The notes under the pieces: model-generated
What the model was told of the DNA's origin: nothing
Databases searched by the model: none
Seen by the model: only the letters and a program-made list of their open reading frames with translations
Position numbers and translations under genes: made by a program
Assembly: GCA_036936605.1 (NCBI GenBank)
Contig: JAUPFV010000003.1
Span: forward strand, 76,988,273 to 77,052,272
DNA length: 64,000 bases
Direction: 5' to 3'
Source of the DNA: Limnanthes douglasii subsp. nivea
Lineage: Eukaryota > Streptophyta > Magnoliopsida > Brassicales > Limnanthaceae
Part shown: positions 42,834 to 54,755 of the stretch, one piece after another
Layout: every line of letters begins with the position of its first letter
Numbering within the stretch: position 1 is the first letter of the stretch

Positions 42834-44367
42834 TATGAACTCCGAATTGACACGTAAAAACGTAGTAAGGAATTGAACAATAAGTTTTCCAAAACATGTG
42901 TCAAGACCATGGAGCGGCAAGTTGCCGACTATAAAATTGCTTTTGTTCTGGATGTCCATCAACGATTTCCAAACCTACCACTCGGGTCGATATGGCTAGA
43001 TGGTCCTGAACAAGACCGCCTTTAAGAGGTCATTTGTGAGGATGAGAGTGCAGAGGGGGAATATGCGGAGGAGATTTCATTAGAGAATTCATCCGACGAT
43101 TGAGCGTCAGAGGAAAATAAATTAAGTTTAAATTAATTTCCTTTTGTTTCGTCATATACTACCGCAAGCTGTTGCCGTATTTTTTGTATCCCGACCATGA
43201 TGGTCACGGAACTTCAGTCTTTCGATTAATGTACCTGGCGTTAGTTCTAACATTTTCATTATTTTAGTCGAAAGTGATCAGTTTCCGGCACCAAGATGAA
43301 AATAGTTAAAGAAACTTACAAGTCTGAAAAATTAAAATTATGTAGATCAACGAAGTCGAAAAACACTTAAAATTTGAATAAATAAAACATTGTTGATCAG
43401 TATAGGTTAAATAACCCTTAAGGTTAAAATAAACAAAACGTTATCAATCAATCGAAGTTGAAAAACCCTTAAGGTTTGAACAAACAAAATTATTATTGAT
43501 CAACCAAAGTTGAAAAACCTTTAAGTTTCGAATAAGCCTGCAAGCAATTAATAAAAGCATCATTTTATATTAACCAGATCGGTTTTTATAGACACCTCAT
43601 TAAAACCTTCTTGCGCCACTAGGTTAGAAAAAAGTGTTTCCCGGACCAAGATTATTTACAAGAAAATATATAAAAATATGAATATTGAAAAATACTCAAA
43701 ATAAAACTTCAGATGTTCGATATTACAAGAAAGCTGCAAGGGTCGGTTATTTTTGTCTTTTAACCGATAGGTGCCTGACTTTATCCTTTCCATCACATGG
43801 TAAGGGCCTTCCTAGTTGGGAGCCAATTTTCCGAGGCTCTTGTCTTTAGTATGCAGGAACACTTTTCGTAGGACCTTGTTTCCGACATTAAACTCCATTC
43901 TTCGAACCTTGGAGGCATACCTACTTCACATTAAGCTATGATAATGTAATGAGTTCAAATGAGCATGAATTTATTTTTCCTCAATCAAATCGAGGTCAAG
44001 ACGTCGACCCTCGTCGTTGGTGTTTTCTGAATAATGCTTGACCCTGTAAGATGGGAACATAGTTTCTGAGAGGGTCAGTGCATCCATATCATATACCTAA
44101 GCGTAGGGTGACTCTTGAGTAGGGGTTCGGGGGGTACTTTGATATGCCCATAACACATCTTGTAAGTAGTCTGACCATTTTCCTGCTTTTCCCTCCATAT
44201 TTTATTTAAGACCGTTGATAATCGTTATGTTCGTTACTTCGACCTGACCATTTGCTTGCGGGTGAAACGATGCTGAAAAAAATTGTTAGATTTCTCGAGA
44301 AGAGCAAAAATATCTCATTTCATTGCTATCGAACTGAGGTCCGTTATCCATAGTTAACCTCCTCAAG

Positions 44368-45454
44368 TAGGGATGGCAACGGGGCGGATCGGGGGCGGGT
44401 ACCTATATATCCACAACCCGCCCCGCAGTAAATAACTGATACCCGAACCCGCCCCGAAATCCGACGGGTATTTTTTTTTCATACCAAATCCGAATCCGTG
44501 GGTTCGGGTTACCCACACGGGTACCCGCGAACTACCCGCGGAAGAAACCCGTTGTAGATACCCGAACCGAACCCGAACCGAACATAAACAAAATATGTAA
44601 AAAATAAAATATAAAAGTAAAAAAATTATATATATTCAGAATTAAATATTTTATATGATAAAAAAAATTGAATTTTAGTATTCACTATCAGATCTATGCA
44701 TATTCAGTATCAAATCTATGCATAAACAGTTTATATATACTATATATATATATATATATAAATTAGACAAAGAGAAATAAGTTATTGTAAAATCATTTTT
44801 TAGATAACATGAACGATTTTTAGAGAGAAAAAATAAAAAGAACCGATTAGTCTCAAAAACATAGAAAAAAAAAGAAAAAAAAATCATCGAAATAAAGAAA
44901 GAAACCTGAATATTAGGAAGGAAGCGAGTGACAACTGAAAACCAAAGAACGGAGCAACAAAAAACCAAAGAACGGAGCAACAAATCGTGGCGGTCGGTAC
45001 AATAGTGATGGTTCTATGTGAGGAGATAAAAACGAGAGAAGTGATAGTGAAAATGAGACAGATTAGATATTGAAAGGTTTTTTTTCTTTTAGGGTTTGGA
45101 ATATTATTGGGCTAGATTACATAGAGATTAGAGACGGTAATAAATAATATTTATAACGGGCTATAATTAATAATAATATTATTAAAGTTGAATATTTAGT
45201 CTTTATAACGGGCTAAAAATAAAATCAGTAAATAATATTTATATATACAGAGATGGAAGGTATTTTTACGGGGCGGGTTCGGGGCAGTTACCCGTGGTTT
45301 AATATTCAAAACCGAAACCGAACCCGAACCCGAACGGATAGTAAAAATAAAAACCATAACCCGCCCCGTTTATTTTTTTCTTTTTCGGGTAACCCACCCC
45401 GTCGGTTCAGTTCGGTTCGGGTACCCACGGTTTCGGTTTAAATTGCCATCCCTA
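44368..45454. mobile_element. hAT-like non-autonomous element (1087 bp)
   Basis: Perfect 12-bp terminal inverted repeats TAGGGATGGCAA / TTGCCATCCCTA, resembling Ac/Ds-type ends. The subterminal regions are GC-rich and inversely related (gggcgggtacc and ggttcgggtaccc motifs), and the middle is AT-rich with no transposase. No 8-bp target duplication is visible: tcctcaag on the left, gatatagg on the right. That suggests the right flank was altered or came with another insertion. Confidence 0.75.
44728..44761. repeat. (AT)n simple repeat inside the hAT-like element
   Basis: A run of AT dinucleotides with one interruption. Confidence 0.85.
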
Positions 45455-46217
45455 GATATAGGTTTGTTTTTGTTGGATCTTGACATTTAACTCAATTGTT
45501 TTTGAACTTGTAAAACCAAGATATATTTAACAATCCTAAATAATTAGGATGATGGCCCTTAGTCCAAAAAAACCCCTCTAAAACCCTTTTTTTGTTTTAA
45601 AACTAAATTTATATATAAAGTTTCTTTCAACACTATAAAATAGTAAAAGTATGTGGATAAAATAGATATAAACTGTTTTTTTGTTCGTTATAGTCTTTTA
45701 TAACGAAGATGAAGTAATTGTTGTACATATTCGAGGAATTATAGAAAAGTCGTGTACTACTTGCGATTTAGAGTAGTTTAATAACACATAAGAAGCGATG
45801 TAGGTAGTTCAATCTCGCATTGGATGCAATTTAGATAGTTAAATCTCGCACTAGATGCAATTTAGAATAGTCATGTCTAGCACTATGCGTGAAATCTGTA
45901 TTATTACCTTTACTTAATGTGGATTATATGTTTCAGGACTCTATCTCTTATAAGCTTTAAGCTGCCTTGACAATCACGTAAAAAAACTTGTCAGATCCAT
46001 AAAAAAACTCACTTCCCTCAAATCCATCCTAAAAAGAAAATTTTTATACTCATCAGATCCATAAAAAACTCACTTCTTCAAATCCATCCTAAAAAGAATT
46101 TTTTTTATAGCTATGGGAGATTTCGAGGAGGTTAACACTTCACCAAATACCACAAACAATCGTTCACCATCTTCTCCTTCCATGAGGAAAATTATTGAGA
46201 CTATCACAGAGTCACAA
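45455..46217. other. Foreign 760-bp segment beside the hAT-like element
   Basis: It is not present in array units 1-3. It contains two short duplications: agttaaatctcgcactagatg-like units at 45800-45870, and a 50-60-bp pair (cagatccataaaaaactcac, 45991 and 46047). Near its right end a small open frame starts at 46112 (MGDFEEVNTSPNTTNNRSPS) and stops at 46219. It may be a captured gene end or the remains of the host element of the hAT insertion. Confidence 0.5.
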
Positions 46218-47023
46218 TAACGATAACAAATGTTTGACTAAATGAACTTAATTACATCTTTAGTCTTCGTCCCGGAAAGAGGTTTAGTTTTGACCCATTT
46301 AAAAAAGTTGTCCACATCGACCACCATTGAAGTTGACTCACCATATCAATCCCCCACCGATCGAATGGCAGCCCTTCGGAAACGGACTCAAGTGGTATGG
46401 CAGAAACGTGAATTGAGTTTGCAGACCACTGACAGATGTCGCACCTCTTAACCAACTTTTTAGTGTCAGTCATGATTTTTGGCCAATAGAAACCCAAAAA
46501 CAGTACTCTTCTAATCAAAGTCTTGAAACCACAATGAGCCGACCCTTTTCTATCATGAATTTCGGACAAAAACACTTGTGACTTGTTGCTCCCAATAAAT
46601 TTTAGTAGAGGTCTAATTAGTGTTGTTTTGTATAGTGTGCCCCCTCAAAGTGCAAAAACAGGTCCATTAATGCTTGACCCCCCATCTGCTCGGATAATCT
46701 ACTCTGCGGGCTCTCTTTTCTATTCAGTCTCCTCTTTCTCTGGTCGGTTAGAATGAAACTCAACTAAAATCGCCTAGTTCAACAGACCACTTGGTCATCC
46801 GTCCCAATACATCAGGATGTCGCTCCACATTTTTCAACAGGAATGATGTTCGGACTATGATGGAGTTAGCCTGGAAATAAGGCCGTATTTTTCAGGATGC
46901 GATTACCAATGCTAGGGCTGGCTTCTTTAATTTTAGGTACATTTTTTCAGCATCCAATAAACTCTTTCTCACATAGTAAACCGGCCTAGGGAACCGATCT
47001 TCCTCACGAATGAGTGTCGCACT

Positions 47024-47396
47024 TGGTTTGGTTTGGTTTATTTTGGACTGAGGGTAATTTTGTTAAGTGTTTTGGGTATTAACTGTATTGGTATAAAGTA
47101 GTGAGAGATTTGAGCAGCCTGGTTGTATTAAATGTTCATTACCCTCATTAATGAAAGTAGTTGGGGTATTTATACCCTTAATTAAGGACACATGGGCTTT
47201 CGGGTCAAGTTATGGAACCGGGTCAAGTTTAAGGACCCATTTACTTATTAAGTTGATTAGCACATAGCTTAGTAAAAAGATGTTTAGGTGTTTCTTTACT
47301 TTTGTCCTGTCCGGATAGTTCAGTGGCATGTTTATGTCCGAATTTCCCTTATCCGGATAACACAGTGAGCTGTGACTGGATAATGCGAACTCATCA
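47024..47396 (-). mobile_element. Solo LTR of the GypD family (373 bp) with 5-bp TSD
   Basis: It lies between direct repeats GCACT at 47019-47023 and 47397-47401. Plus-strand ends are TGGTTTGG and ACTCATCA. It is inserted in the RNase H coding region of GypC. Removing it and one GCACT copy restores an uninterrupted RNase H frame, independent proof of the insertion. Confidence 0.95.
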
Positions 47397-47401
47397 GCAC
47401 T

Positions 47402-48543
47402 AACTGCAGAATTAGCACCTTAATATACAAAAACAGACTTTCTCCTCGAAATTGATTGGTTAATAAGGTGGGGGGAACATAAATATTCTTTTAGGCCTAT
47501 GAAAGCCTCGGTACATGAGGGGGTCCAATTGAACTCATTGTCTTTTCTTAAAACCTGAAAAAGGGTGCACAATTTTCAGATGATCAAGATATAAACCTGT
47601 TCAAATCTGCCAATCGCCCTGTTAGAATCTGGACTTCTTTGATATTTCTTGGCGGGGTCATGGCATTTAAAACGTTTAGTTGAATTGGATATGCCTCTAT
47701 CCATTTTTCACTGATCATGTACACTAAGAATTTCCCAGATCGAACCCCAAAAGAACATTTTTCTTGGTTTAGCTTGAGATTTAGTATTTTCAGGTTGTCC
47801 AATATTTCATCCAGGTCGGAAAAATGGTATTCTTCTCTCATACTCTTAACCAACATGTCTTCTATATATACTTCTATATTTCGCCCGATCTGACTTCCAA
47901 AATCCTTATTCACTAGCCTTTGATAGGTAGCTCCAACATTATTTAGACCAAAATGCATAAACGTATAGCAATGCAGACCTCTCCCGGTTATAAACGACGT
48001 GTTTTCCTGATCATTAGAGTCTAATCGTATTTGGTTATATCCCGCATTGGCATCCATGAAAGATAACAACTTGTTCCCCAATGTCGAATCCACTAATTGG
48101 TAAATTCTTGGTATCGGGAAAAGGTCTTTACGACATGTTTTGTTGAGGTCGATGAATTAACACATTCTCCATTTCTCATTCTTTTTTGGAGAGGATGGGA
48201 TTTTCCGTCCACAGCGGGTACTGGAAATTGCGTATATGCCCTACCTTTGTCATTATATCCACATCTATTTTAATAGCTTATACTTTCTCTTGAGAAAATA
48301 CTGTCGGTTTTGAATAACTGGTCGAACATTACATCGTATGGCCCGACTATAACATATTACGCTGTCGGGGACCCCAGTCACATCCTCCGAACACCAAGCG
48401 AACAAATGAAATATTTTCTTAAGGAAAGAAATTAACTTTTCCAAAACCGCAGATGACAAGTTCGTTTTAATCTTTAAGACTTTCCATGAAGGGAACTCAT
48501 AGCTCTCGCAGCTCTCATTTGACCCTGAAGTTGACCCTGCTAA
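47402..48543 (-). pseudogene. GypC copy 2 reverse transcriptase and RNase H start
   Basis: RT motifs on the minus strand: KLISFLKKIFHLFAWCSEDV, VTGVPDSVI, then 48093-47584 with LLSFMDANAGYNQI (usual FSGYNQI altered) and YIEDMLVKS, where the catalytic YIDD has become YIED. It continues through LKLNQEKCSFGVRSGKFL to TPPRNIKEVQILTGRLADLN. Stops and shifts near 48120-48270. The first codon lies after the double stop at 48544-48549. Confidence 0.87.
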
Positions 48544-49100
48544 CTATTAGTCTTTTACTTGCTCTATTTCCCTGTCATTTTTATATGCTAGAGACGCTTG
48601 GTAGCATTCTCTGGCTGATCCGCACGGTTCCCACGTTGTCACCGACCACATATTTTAGACATTAGTGAACCTTCGATGCCACTACGTGAATTCTTGACAT
48701 CCATGATCTTCCGAAGATGGCATTATACAAGGTCATCGCACCCATAACAACAAAAATTATTTTTACCTTTTTTTTAAAGATCATCGACCGAACTCTACCA
48801 CTTCTTCAAATTCTCCAACCACTTCAGGTGTTGCCCGTGTATAACCTACTATGGTCCATTCTAAGACAAACGGTTTTTTGAACTTTGCGTATGTTGTCAT
48901 GAAAATAATGTTTGCTGAGCTCCCCGTATCGATCAACACTCTTCTCATTTCATCCCCAACGGTTGCTGCTACAATTACCACTGCATCTTCATGTTGTCTG
49001 ACGATGTCTCTCATATCATTGTCATCGAAACATAGTATACGGGACATATTTATGTATAGATGAGGCGAGACTCCCGCTTCTAACTACATAGTTGAACTCA
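48544..49100 (-). pseudogene. GypC copy 2 protease
   Basis: The core frame 49047-48781 has LCFDDNDMRDIVRQHEDAVV and RRVLIDTGSSANIIF, an intact catalytic Asp-Thr-Gly. The flap and C-terminal part follow in other frames to ECYQASLAYKNDREIEQVKD, then TAA TAG (48549-48544). The double stop is 17 codons after ECY, as in GypA and GypD. Several indels separate the pieces. Confidence 0.82.
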
Positions 49101-51098
49101 CGATATGTCTCTTTCAGGAGAAATTAGTGATTCTTGTCATAAAGTCATCCCAAAGATAATTAGCGATTCAAAAAATCTACACAAATCATTAACATTTCCT
49201 CTACTCTCAAGAATTATATATTCCATGATATTGATTATATTTTGATCATTATCGGGGTCTAAATAATCTCTAGCTACATCAAACAGATCGGTGATCTCTG
49301 AAATGACCATCGCAGTCTCTTGCTTCGGTATTGTCACGACCTCTCTTACCCCCGACGTTCTGCTGTGCTTGCTTCTTCACAAATTTTTTCAATTTTCCAT
49401 TCTCATTCAACATTTATATTTCTTTTTTCTGTGTGATAAAATCTCTCATATCATTGCCCACATCTTCGTAATACTTGCAGTATCAGTTATTACGATTTTC
49501 TCTGGGGATTTGAATGGGAAAAGGTTTCCAAAAATTGACAAGCTTATTTTCTTTTTTTGAAGATAGTCGACACATATTTCGTTAGCTCATAAAAATGAGC
49601 GGGTCAGACCCACTTGCTTGAGATGGGACAGGATATAGCTTGAGCATTTACTATCTAATTGATAATCTTGGCCGTGGGGCTGCCAACCTCATGCACTTGG
49701 TTGAAAATGTCGTTGCGCCGGGTTGGTACTGATTTGTGGAGGTTGTGGGACTCACGTCAAATTCTGCTGGTATAGCACGATGGATGTCTGCCCACTTTGC
49801 TACAACTGAGCCGCCACCTCGGGTGCTTGGGTCTCCTCAATCAAAATTTGCTTTTGGACTTGAGCTAATAAAGAAAGAAAAAAGTAAACGCAACCTCCTT
49901 CATAGGACCGGGCAGAAGACCTAGTCTAAAACTTGTTAAAGTTACATTCTCCTCACAGTGGTCCAAATCCGTTTTGGCATCCACGAAGCGTCAGGTGTAA
50001 TCTCTTAAACTCTCCATGGCCTTCTGTCTAGAGTTAACAATCGTATTTCCATTTTTCCAAAAATTCTTGCTCCCCACAAACTATTATCTAAACATTACCC
50101 AAAACATTTCAAAGTTCTTTATGCAACCTTATGACAATCGATTATACCATTTCGAGGCACATTCTATGAAAGTTTGCGAGTAAGCACGGTAAAGTAGTTT
50201 GTCATTGTTATCAAAGTTTAACATGAAGTTTTTCAAAAACTCCAAATGGATGTCTAGGTTCTGGTTCCCATATATTTTTCCAGACAGGAAATATCGAATC
50301 TTTTGGGCAGATACCCTAAAAAGATTTTGTCAGACAACAGGGATGATCTCCAGTTATGCTTGACCATGCTAGTTTCACTTCCAAAACCTTCTACAGGGGT
50401 CACATACAGTCATTTGTCATGCGGGTTAGCCAATTGACTTCTAACCATATACCCATGGGTTTGACTACCCGAAGGGAACTGGACGTGGGGCGTGGGGCGT
50501 GGGGCGTCGGGCATGGCTGTTTGCTCTTTTCTGCTGATCATGAGTGCCTTGTATTTATCCACGGAGGAAGGAGTTCTTTTATTAATGTTATTCCCGTTGT
50601 GTTTTAATATTCTTGACCCGCGAGGCATGCGGCGTCAGATTTCTCGTTTCTTTAAAATCTTTTTCTCCTTCTTAAACCGGTGCTCGACCTTCATATTATT
50701 CTTTAACAACCTATTATTATATCGTCCTAACCAGGCTTGACCTTGACCGCAGTTTCTTCTTCTTGACCCTGAATGTGATTTTCTTCTCTGTCTCTATCAG
50801 GTGATCTCTCTTTGAACTCCCGACCTATTTTTTTGTCAACTAAAACCGCTCATTTGTCAGCATAGAGCTTAGCTATATAGTCCAACAACTGTTGCATAGT
50901 CATAATAAGGGTCGTCCGCTTACAACGCCCAATTTCATATTGGTCGTGATCGTGATGTTGCTCTTCAACTTGGTTTCCTTCAAATCGGCGATTTGCGGAG
51001 TAAGAGATAATTTTTTCGACGTCCAACCCCATCATTCTACTATTTATGGTATCCGTGTTCATCTCTTTTTGAATTCGTGACTTGTGAGAATCTATCAC
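49101..51098 (-). pseudogene. GypC copy 2 gag
   Basis: The start is ATG at 51098 (MIDSHKSRIQKEMNTDTINS), 20 bases past the primer site. Charged N-terminal region (50850-51098), basic region (50410-50628), gag core (50130-50340: LPKRFDIS-like, KWYNRL-like), Pro/Gln-rich region (49700-49860), zinc knuckle near 49440-49500 and linker MVISEITDLFDVARDYLDPD (49300-49240). Many stops. Copy 1 (10036-11984) is colinear. Confidence 0.82.
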
Positions 51099-51115
51099 TA
51101 GGTATCACTTCAGCT

Positions 51116-51133
51116 TCCCGCAGACGGCGCCAA
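51116..51133 (-). other. GypC primer-binding site
   Basis: The minus strand reads TTGGCGCCGTCTGCGGGA next to the LTR end, a typical form for Tat-type elements. It differs from the GypA/GypD type (TTGGCGAACACAGTGGGA). Confidence 0.75.
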
Positions 51134-51505
51134 TGATAGCTACTGAAATATCTGGACCCTGATCTTACTACCAGATGAAATCATCACAGTATTTAGAGAG
51201 AGAAACACGATATTCTAGAGAAAGAAAGTGGTAAAAATTAGATATTAATAATAAATATTCACCATCCCCCATAAAAAGAATCTTCCTTTATATAGTAGTG
51301 GAAGTGGACCCTCACCCACATGGGTGATCCACTTTGTCTTATTTCTATCCTTATTTACTCTAATTTTACACATACAATCATTATTTACAAGATACGTCCT
51401 TCCAATTTATTTTATATTATTCTTAGTACAAACAATTATTTCACTCACAAAATACCATTATACCTTGTTGACCAGATTAGGTCCGGATAATTTACGCCAT
51501 TATCA
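51134..51505 (-). repeat. GypC copy 2 5' LTR (372 bp)
   Basis: Plus-strand ends are TGATAGCTACTG and CGCCATTATCA. It contains a TATA-like sequence (tttatatagtag, 51290-51301). The flank to the right is shared with copy 1, so both come from one insertion. Confidence 0.82.
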
Positions 51506-51949
51506 GTAACGATAATACTTCTAATAAAGCTTATTTTTTCAAACACAAATCTTTCAAGTTTTGCTTTAACCTTTCTTAAAACAAAAAATTAACTCCCATC
51601 CGAAGGCCTTATTTGGAAGCGTTGGTAACGCCATTTTATGACCACTATCAGAAACGTGGTGAGACACATGTCATCATTTTATTGGACCCCAAACTCGTTA
51701 TGTTATTGGGGTAGCGTGTCTATAGTGGAAAAATGTTTTCACCTCCTTGCAAATTATAGTTGTTATTGGCTATTTATCTTTTCTACACCCAAAATTTTTG
51801 GTCTTCTACAATTGTTTTATATAATCTCCATTCTTAAATATTCAGTATAATATTTTTTAAAGAGAGAGAAAATTGTTTGTAGATAGAAAAGCAGTGCCTT
51901 ACTTATTTCATTTTGCTCCTTTGTTTACAATTCTCTTCCTCCTTCATTT

Positions 51950-54700
51950 TCGTCATCGTGGATTCTTCCTCCGGTGATATTCGGGTGTTTGTATATTCAC
52001 TGCTAAAAAAACTATATCTGAGAAAGGGTGGCTAAATCTGTCTAAGCTAGATAAAGAGAAAAAAAGAGGCAGGGTTGTTGCTAGATTACCCGCCTCCGAA
52101 GGCACAATTACAGTTACCAAGTTGATTGATTATAGAGGAATTTTCCCGTACAACAGACTTAATATCCCGTCGGAATCGTCTTTGACTACTCAATCATTCA
52201 CTTCAAATAGACGTTCATTAAAGCCATCATGATTACAATGAGCTACTATTCACATGTTTCCTTCGACTTTTATAGTAATAGGTTACGATTCAGAAAAAAA
52301 TTCATCTTCCAAGTTGAGTAGATAACCTAAAAGCCGCACAGTTCCTTCAGGGTAGCTAGAAGCAGTCCAACAAAAACAAGGTTTTATGCCCCTCCTCACA
52401 AAATCTGAGTAGGGAGAGAGATATCACACCTCAATAAGAAGATTCTTACAAATTTTATCAGGCTCTCCCCCAACAATCAAACAAAAAGGGGAACATAACT
52501 TTTCAACAGGTTGAACCTTCAGGATCTAGTCCAAAGGTGATGAAGGATAACATAAATGATATTAGTGAAGACTCTCCCTTTGAGACATAATATCAAACCG
52601 AGGAGACTTTTGGTTGGATGTGTAAGAACAAACTTCTCAAAGTTGAACGTCAAATACCTTCTAACTCTTGACAAGATTTCATATGTTCATTTCACGAGAA
52701 CAAATTAGAAGTTATTCGTGCAAAATAGGGGTTTTCTCTTAAGAATTTAGGGTTAGATTTCCTACATCACAAAAGATACCGATGAGTTGCGGTCCAAAAT
52801 AGCTAGTTATATATCCGGACGTGCTAAACTAGGGCCTTCGGTTTCCCTTGGATTGTGAAATTATGAACTACTTCAGCTTGGTAGGACTGTGCCCAAGTTA
52901 GGCTAGTCTGAATTCTTTGTTCACTTTGATATCATGTATCATGACATATACGTTATCAAAATTATGATGTCAATGGATTGATTCACTGCTATTGCAGGGG
53001 TGTCTCGCAACTTCTACATTCTATTTTACTTATTTAACATGATGAACGAATATCAAGTGGTAGATGACCTGCTGGAGACCGTTAAACTATAGAAGGTGCA
53101 ATTTATTTTCATCAGTGGCTGGTGGGAAATGGTAAGAAAATTACCTCTCAAGGTAATATGAGTCAGATTACCCGGTTTTGGAAGAATATAGGTAGCCCTT
53201 CAAACTCCTACTCTTTCTTACATATATATTTTTCTAACTTATCTCTAATATATTTATTTTTACAACTATATTGAAGACTTATATGCATCATCTGGAAGAT
53301 GCAAAGATTAATTTCAAGAAGTTAAACCAGTGGGCCGAAGAGAAGTGGTCTAATGGCTAACATCAATGTTTCACTAACACTAATTTGGTTCTGAGTTATC
53401 TTTGTAAGACTAACTCTAAATGACAATTAACACGGGAGTAGCTGACTACTCTCCAGAAAATCGACTATCTTGAAGAGAGTTGAAGATTCAGAGGTCAAGA
53501 CATTTCTTCCGACCAGAACCAAATCCCCCAGCCATCGGAACATGAAATATAAGAAAAATAAGCAAGGCACAACAGAAGGTACCGTCGAAACTTGAACTAG
53601 ATGAAATTAATGAATCCATGTTAGCTGATTTTACTATCAATGTCAAAGAGGGTGAGGCATCCACAAAGCTTCATGTGTCAAAGAAGAAGAAGAAGACACA
53701 CAAGAGAAACAAATACGATAGTGACAAAAGAGATAAGAAGAGGAAGAAGACCAATACCCGTTCAGATATTATCTTTTATACAATATCAATTGTTGATCGT
53801 CCAGTACTTCCAGTGTGTGACCTTTCTTCTCTATTGCTTCCTACGCTTTAGGGGTAGACCTATGGAGATGAAACTTTAATAGGGCCCATCAAGGGGTTCA
53901 ACTTCAAGGATCTTGAGAAGAAATTTCCTAAATCTACAAGTAATGCCACCAATGTGGTGTTTAATTGTGAACCTTTCAAATTTTCAAAGGTGAATGACAC
54001 ACTAGGGTATTTGGTGTTGAGTTTTGTGAGGCCTGTTATTGAGATAATAAGAGAGGTGAAGTCTCGTAGAGAGACAATTACTTCAATTTAAGAGGAAAAT
54101 AAGAATCAGAGAGCATCTCTTGAAGAAGAAAAATCAAGGGTTGATCGTCTAGCTGATGAAATCAAGTCAACCAATGAGGAACTTGTTCAGGAAAAGGTTA
54201 CTTACGAAGGGCTGCAGTCATCCAACTTTAGAGATATCACTTCATTAAAAAATCAACAGGCTACCAATAGGGATACCATAACGCTTGTCGAAGGAAAAAA
54301 ATGATCAAGAGGCCTTTATAAAGAAATACAACAGCGAGGTGGTTTCTCTCAAGGCTCAAGATACATGAGAGACGTAAGATGAAGTAGACACATATGCTGA
54401 TGGGATCTTAGTGTCCCTAAACAAACAGGATGTCTCAATCAAATCTGACATGGTTTTGGAACTTCACAAGGCATTCCTTACATTAGCCTTTGGGTCTTTG
54501 TGGGAGCTGGTTACAGAAATATTATGGCCCAATGATATGCCCATATCATATCAGTTAGGTATATTTATTGATATCCTAATGATGGTTTCGTTAATAGATA
54601 TGTTTAGCTGCTCTGAACTACTCCTACCTGGCCTCCGGTGGTGTATTTTAAGCATTGTTGAATTTTTAAAACAACAACATGCATCTTCGATAGCCAAAAT
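51950..54700 (+). pseudogene. GypF copy 2 antisense gene
   Basis: Better preserved than copy 1. Recognisable parts are IPVFVYSLLKKL-like sequence near 51980, VVARLPASEGTITVTKLIDY, a stretch missing from copy 1 (EDSPFETQYQTEETFGWM-like, 52560-52620), FYILFYLFNMMNEYQVVDDL (53010-53070), WKVQFIFISGWWE-like, a Lys-rich region (53680-53760), GPIKGFNFKDLEKKFPKSTS (53884-53945) and a coiled coil (EENKNQRASLEEEKSRVDRL, 54105-54160). It ends in LHKAFLTLAFGSLWELVTEI (54460-54520). Stops remain. It is homologous in layout to the GypB and GypE antisense genes. Confidence 0.62.
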
Positions 54701-54755
54701 CTAACAAAGATGGAATTATAAAGAGTTGTACAATCATCCACTACAAATAAAACCC

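Larger units (their letters stand above)
43719..47023 (-). pseudogene. GypC RNase H (end) and integrase, unit 4, interrupted
   Basis: It has the same content as the other units, but the integrase core is split by foreign DNA at 44366-46217. To the right: H2C2 at 46575-46252 and RNase H to 47023. To the left: core remainder and C-terminal end. Past the solo LTR (47024-47396) the RNase H frame continues directly into 47402-47583, which shows that the array and the right-hand GypC part were one element. Confidence 0.82.
34970..47303. repeat. Four-copy tandem array of a 2.6-kb MULE-GypC-LTR unit
   Basis: Units start at 34970, 37596, 40222 and 42844 (periods 2626, 2626, 2622), each with gaattgacacgtaaaaacgt of the MULE gene. 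Each contains, on the minus strand, part of RNase H, integrase, a 50-bp minisatellite and a piece of a GypD-family LTR. Three junctions (37583-37596, 40209-40222, 42831-42844) are identical: LTR sequence stopping at ctttactttt, ten filler bases tatgaactcc, then the MULE start. The fourth unit has a 1.85-kb insertion (44366-46217) and runs on into the complete LTR. Units differ by rare single bases and small indels. Amplification by unequal exchange after one founding junction fits best. Confidence 0.92.

Noticed and set aside
44675..44983. 102-residue hydrophobic frame on the minus strand
   Set aside because: It lies in the AT-rich middle of the hAT-like element and is low complexity, with no homologue recognised.
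44360..45462. 8-bp target duplication for the hAT-like element
   Set aside because: The flanks tcctcaag and gatatagg do not match, so none is claimed.
34970..47303. CRISPR-like or gene-family array
   Set aside because: The repeat unit is 2.6 kb of retroelement and MULE sequence with no short spacers or conserved host gene.
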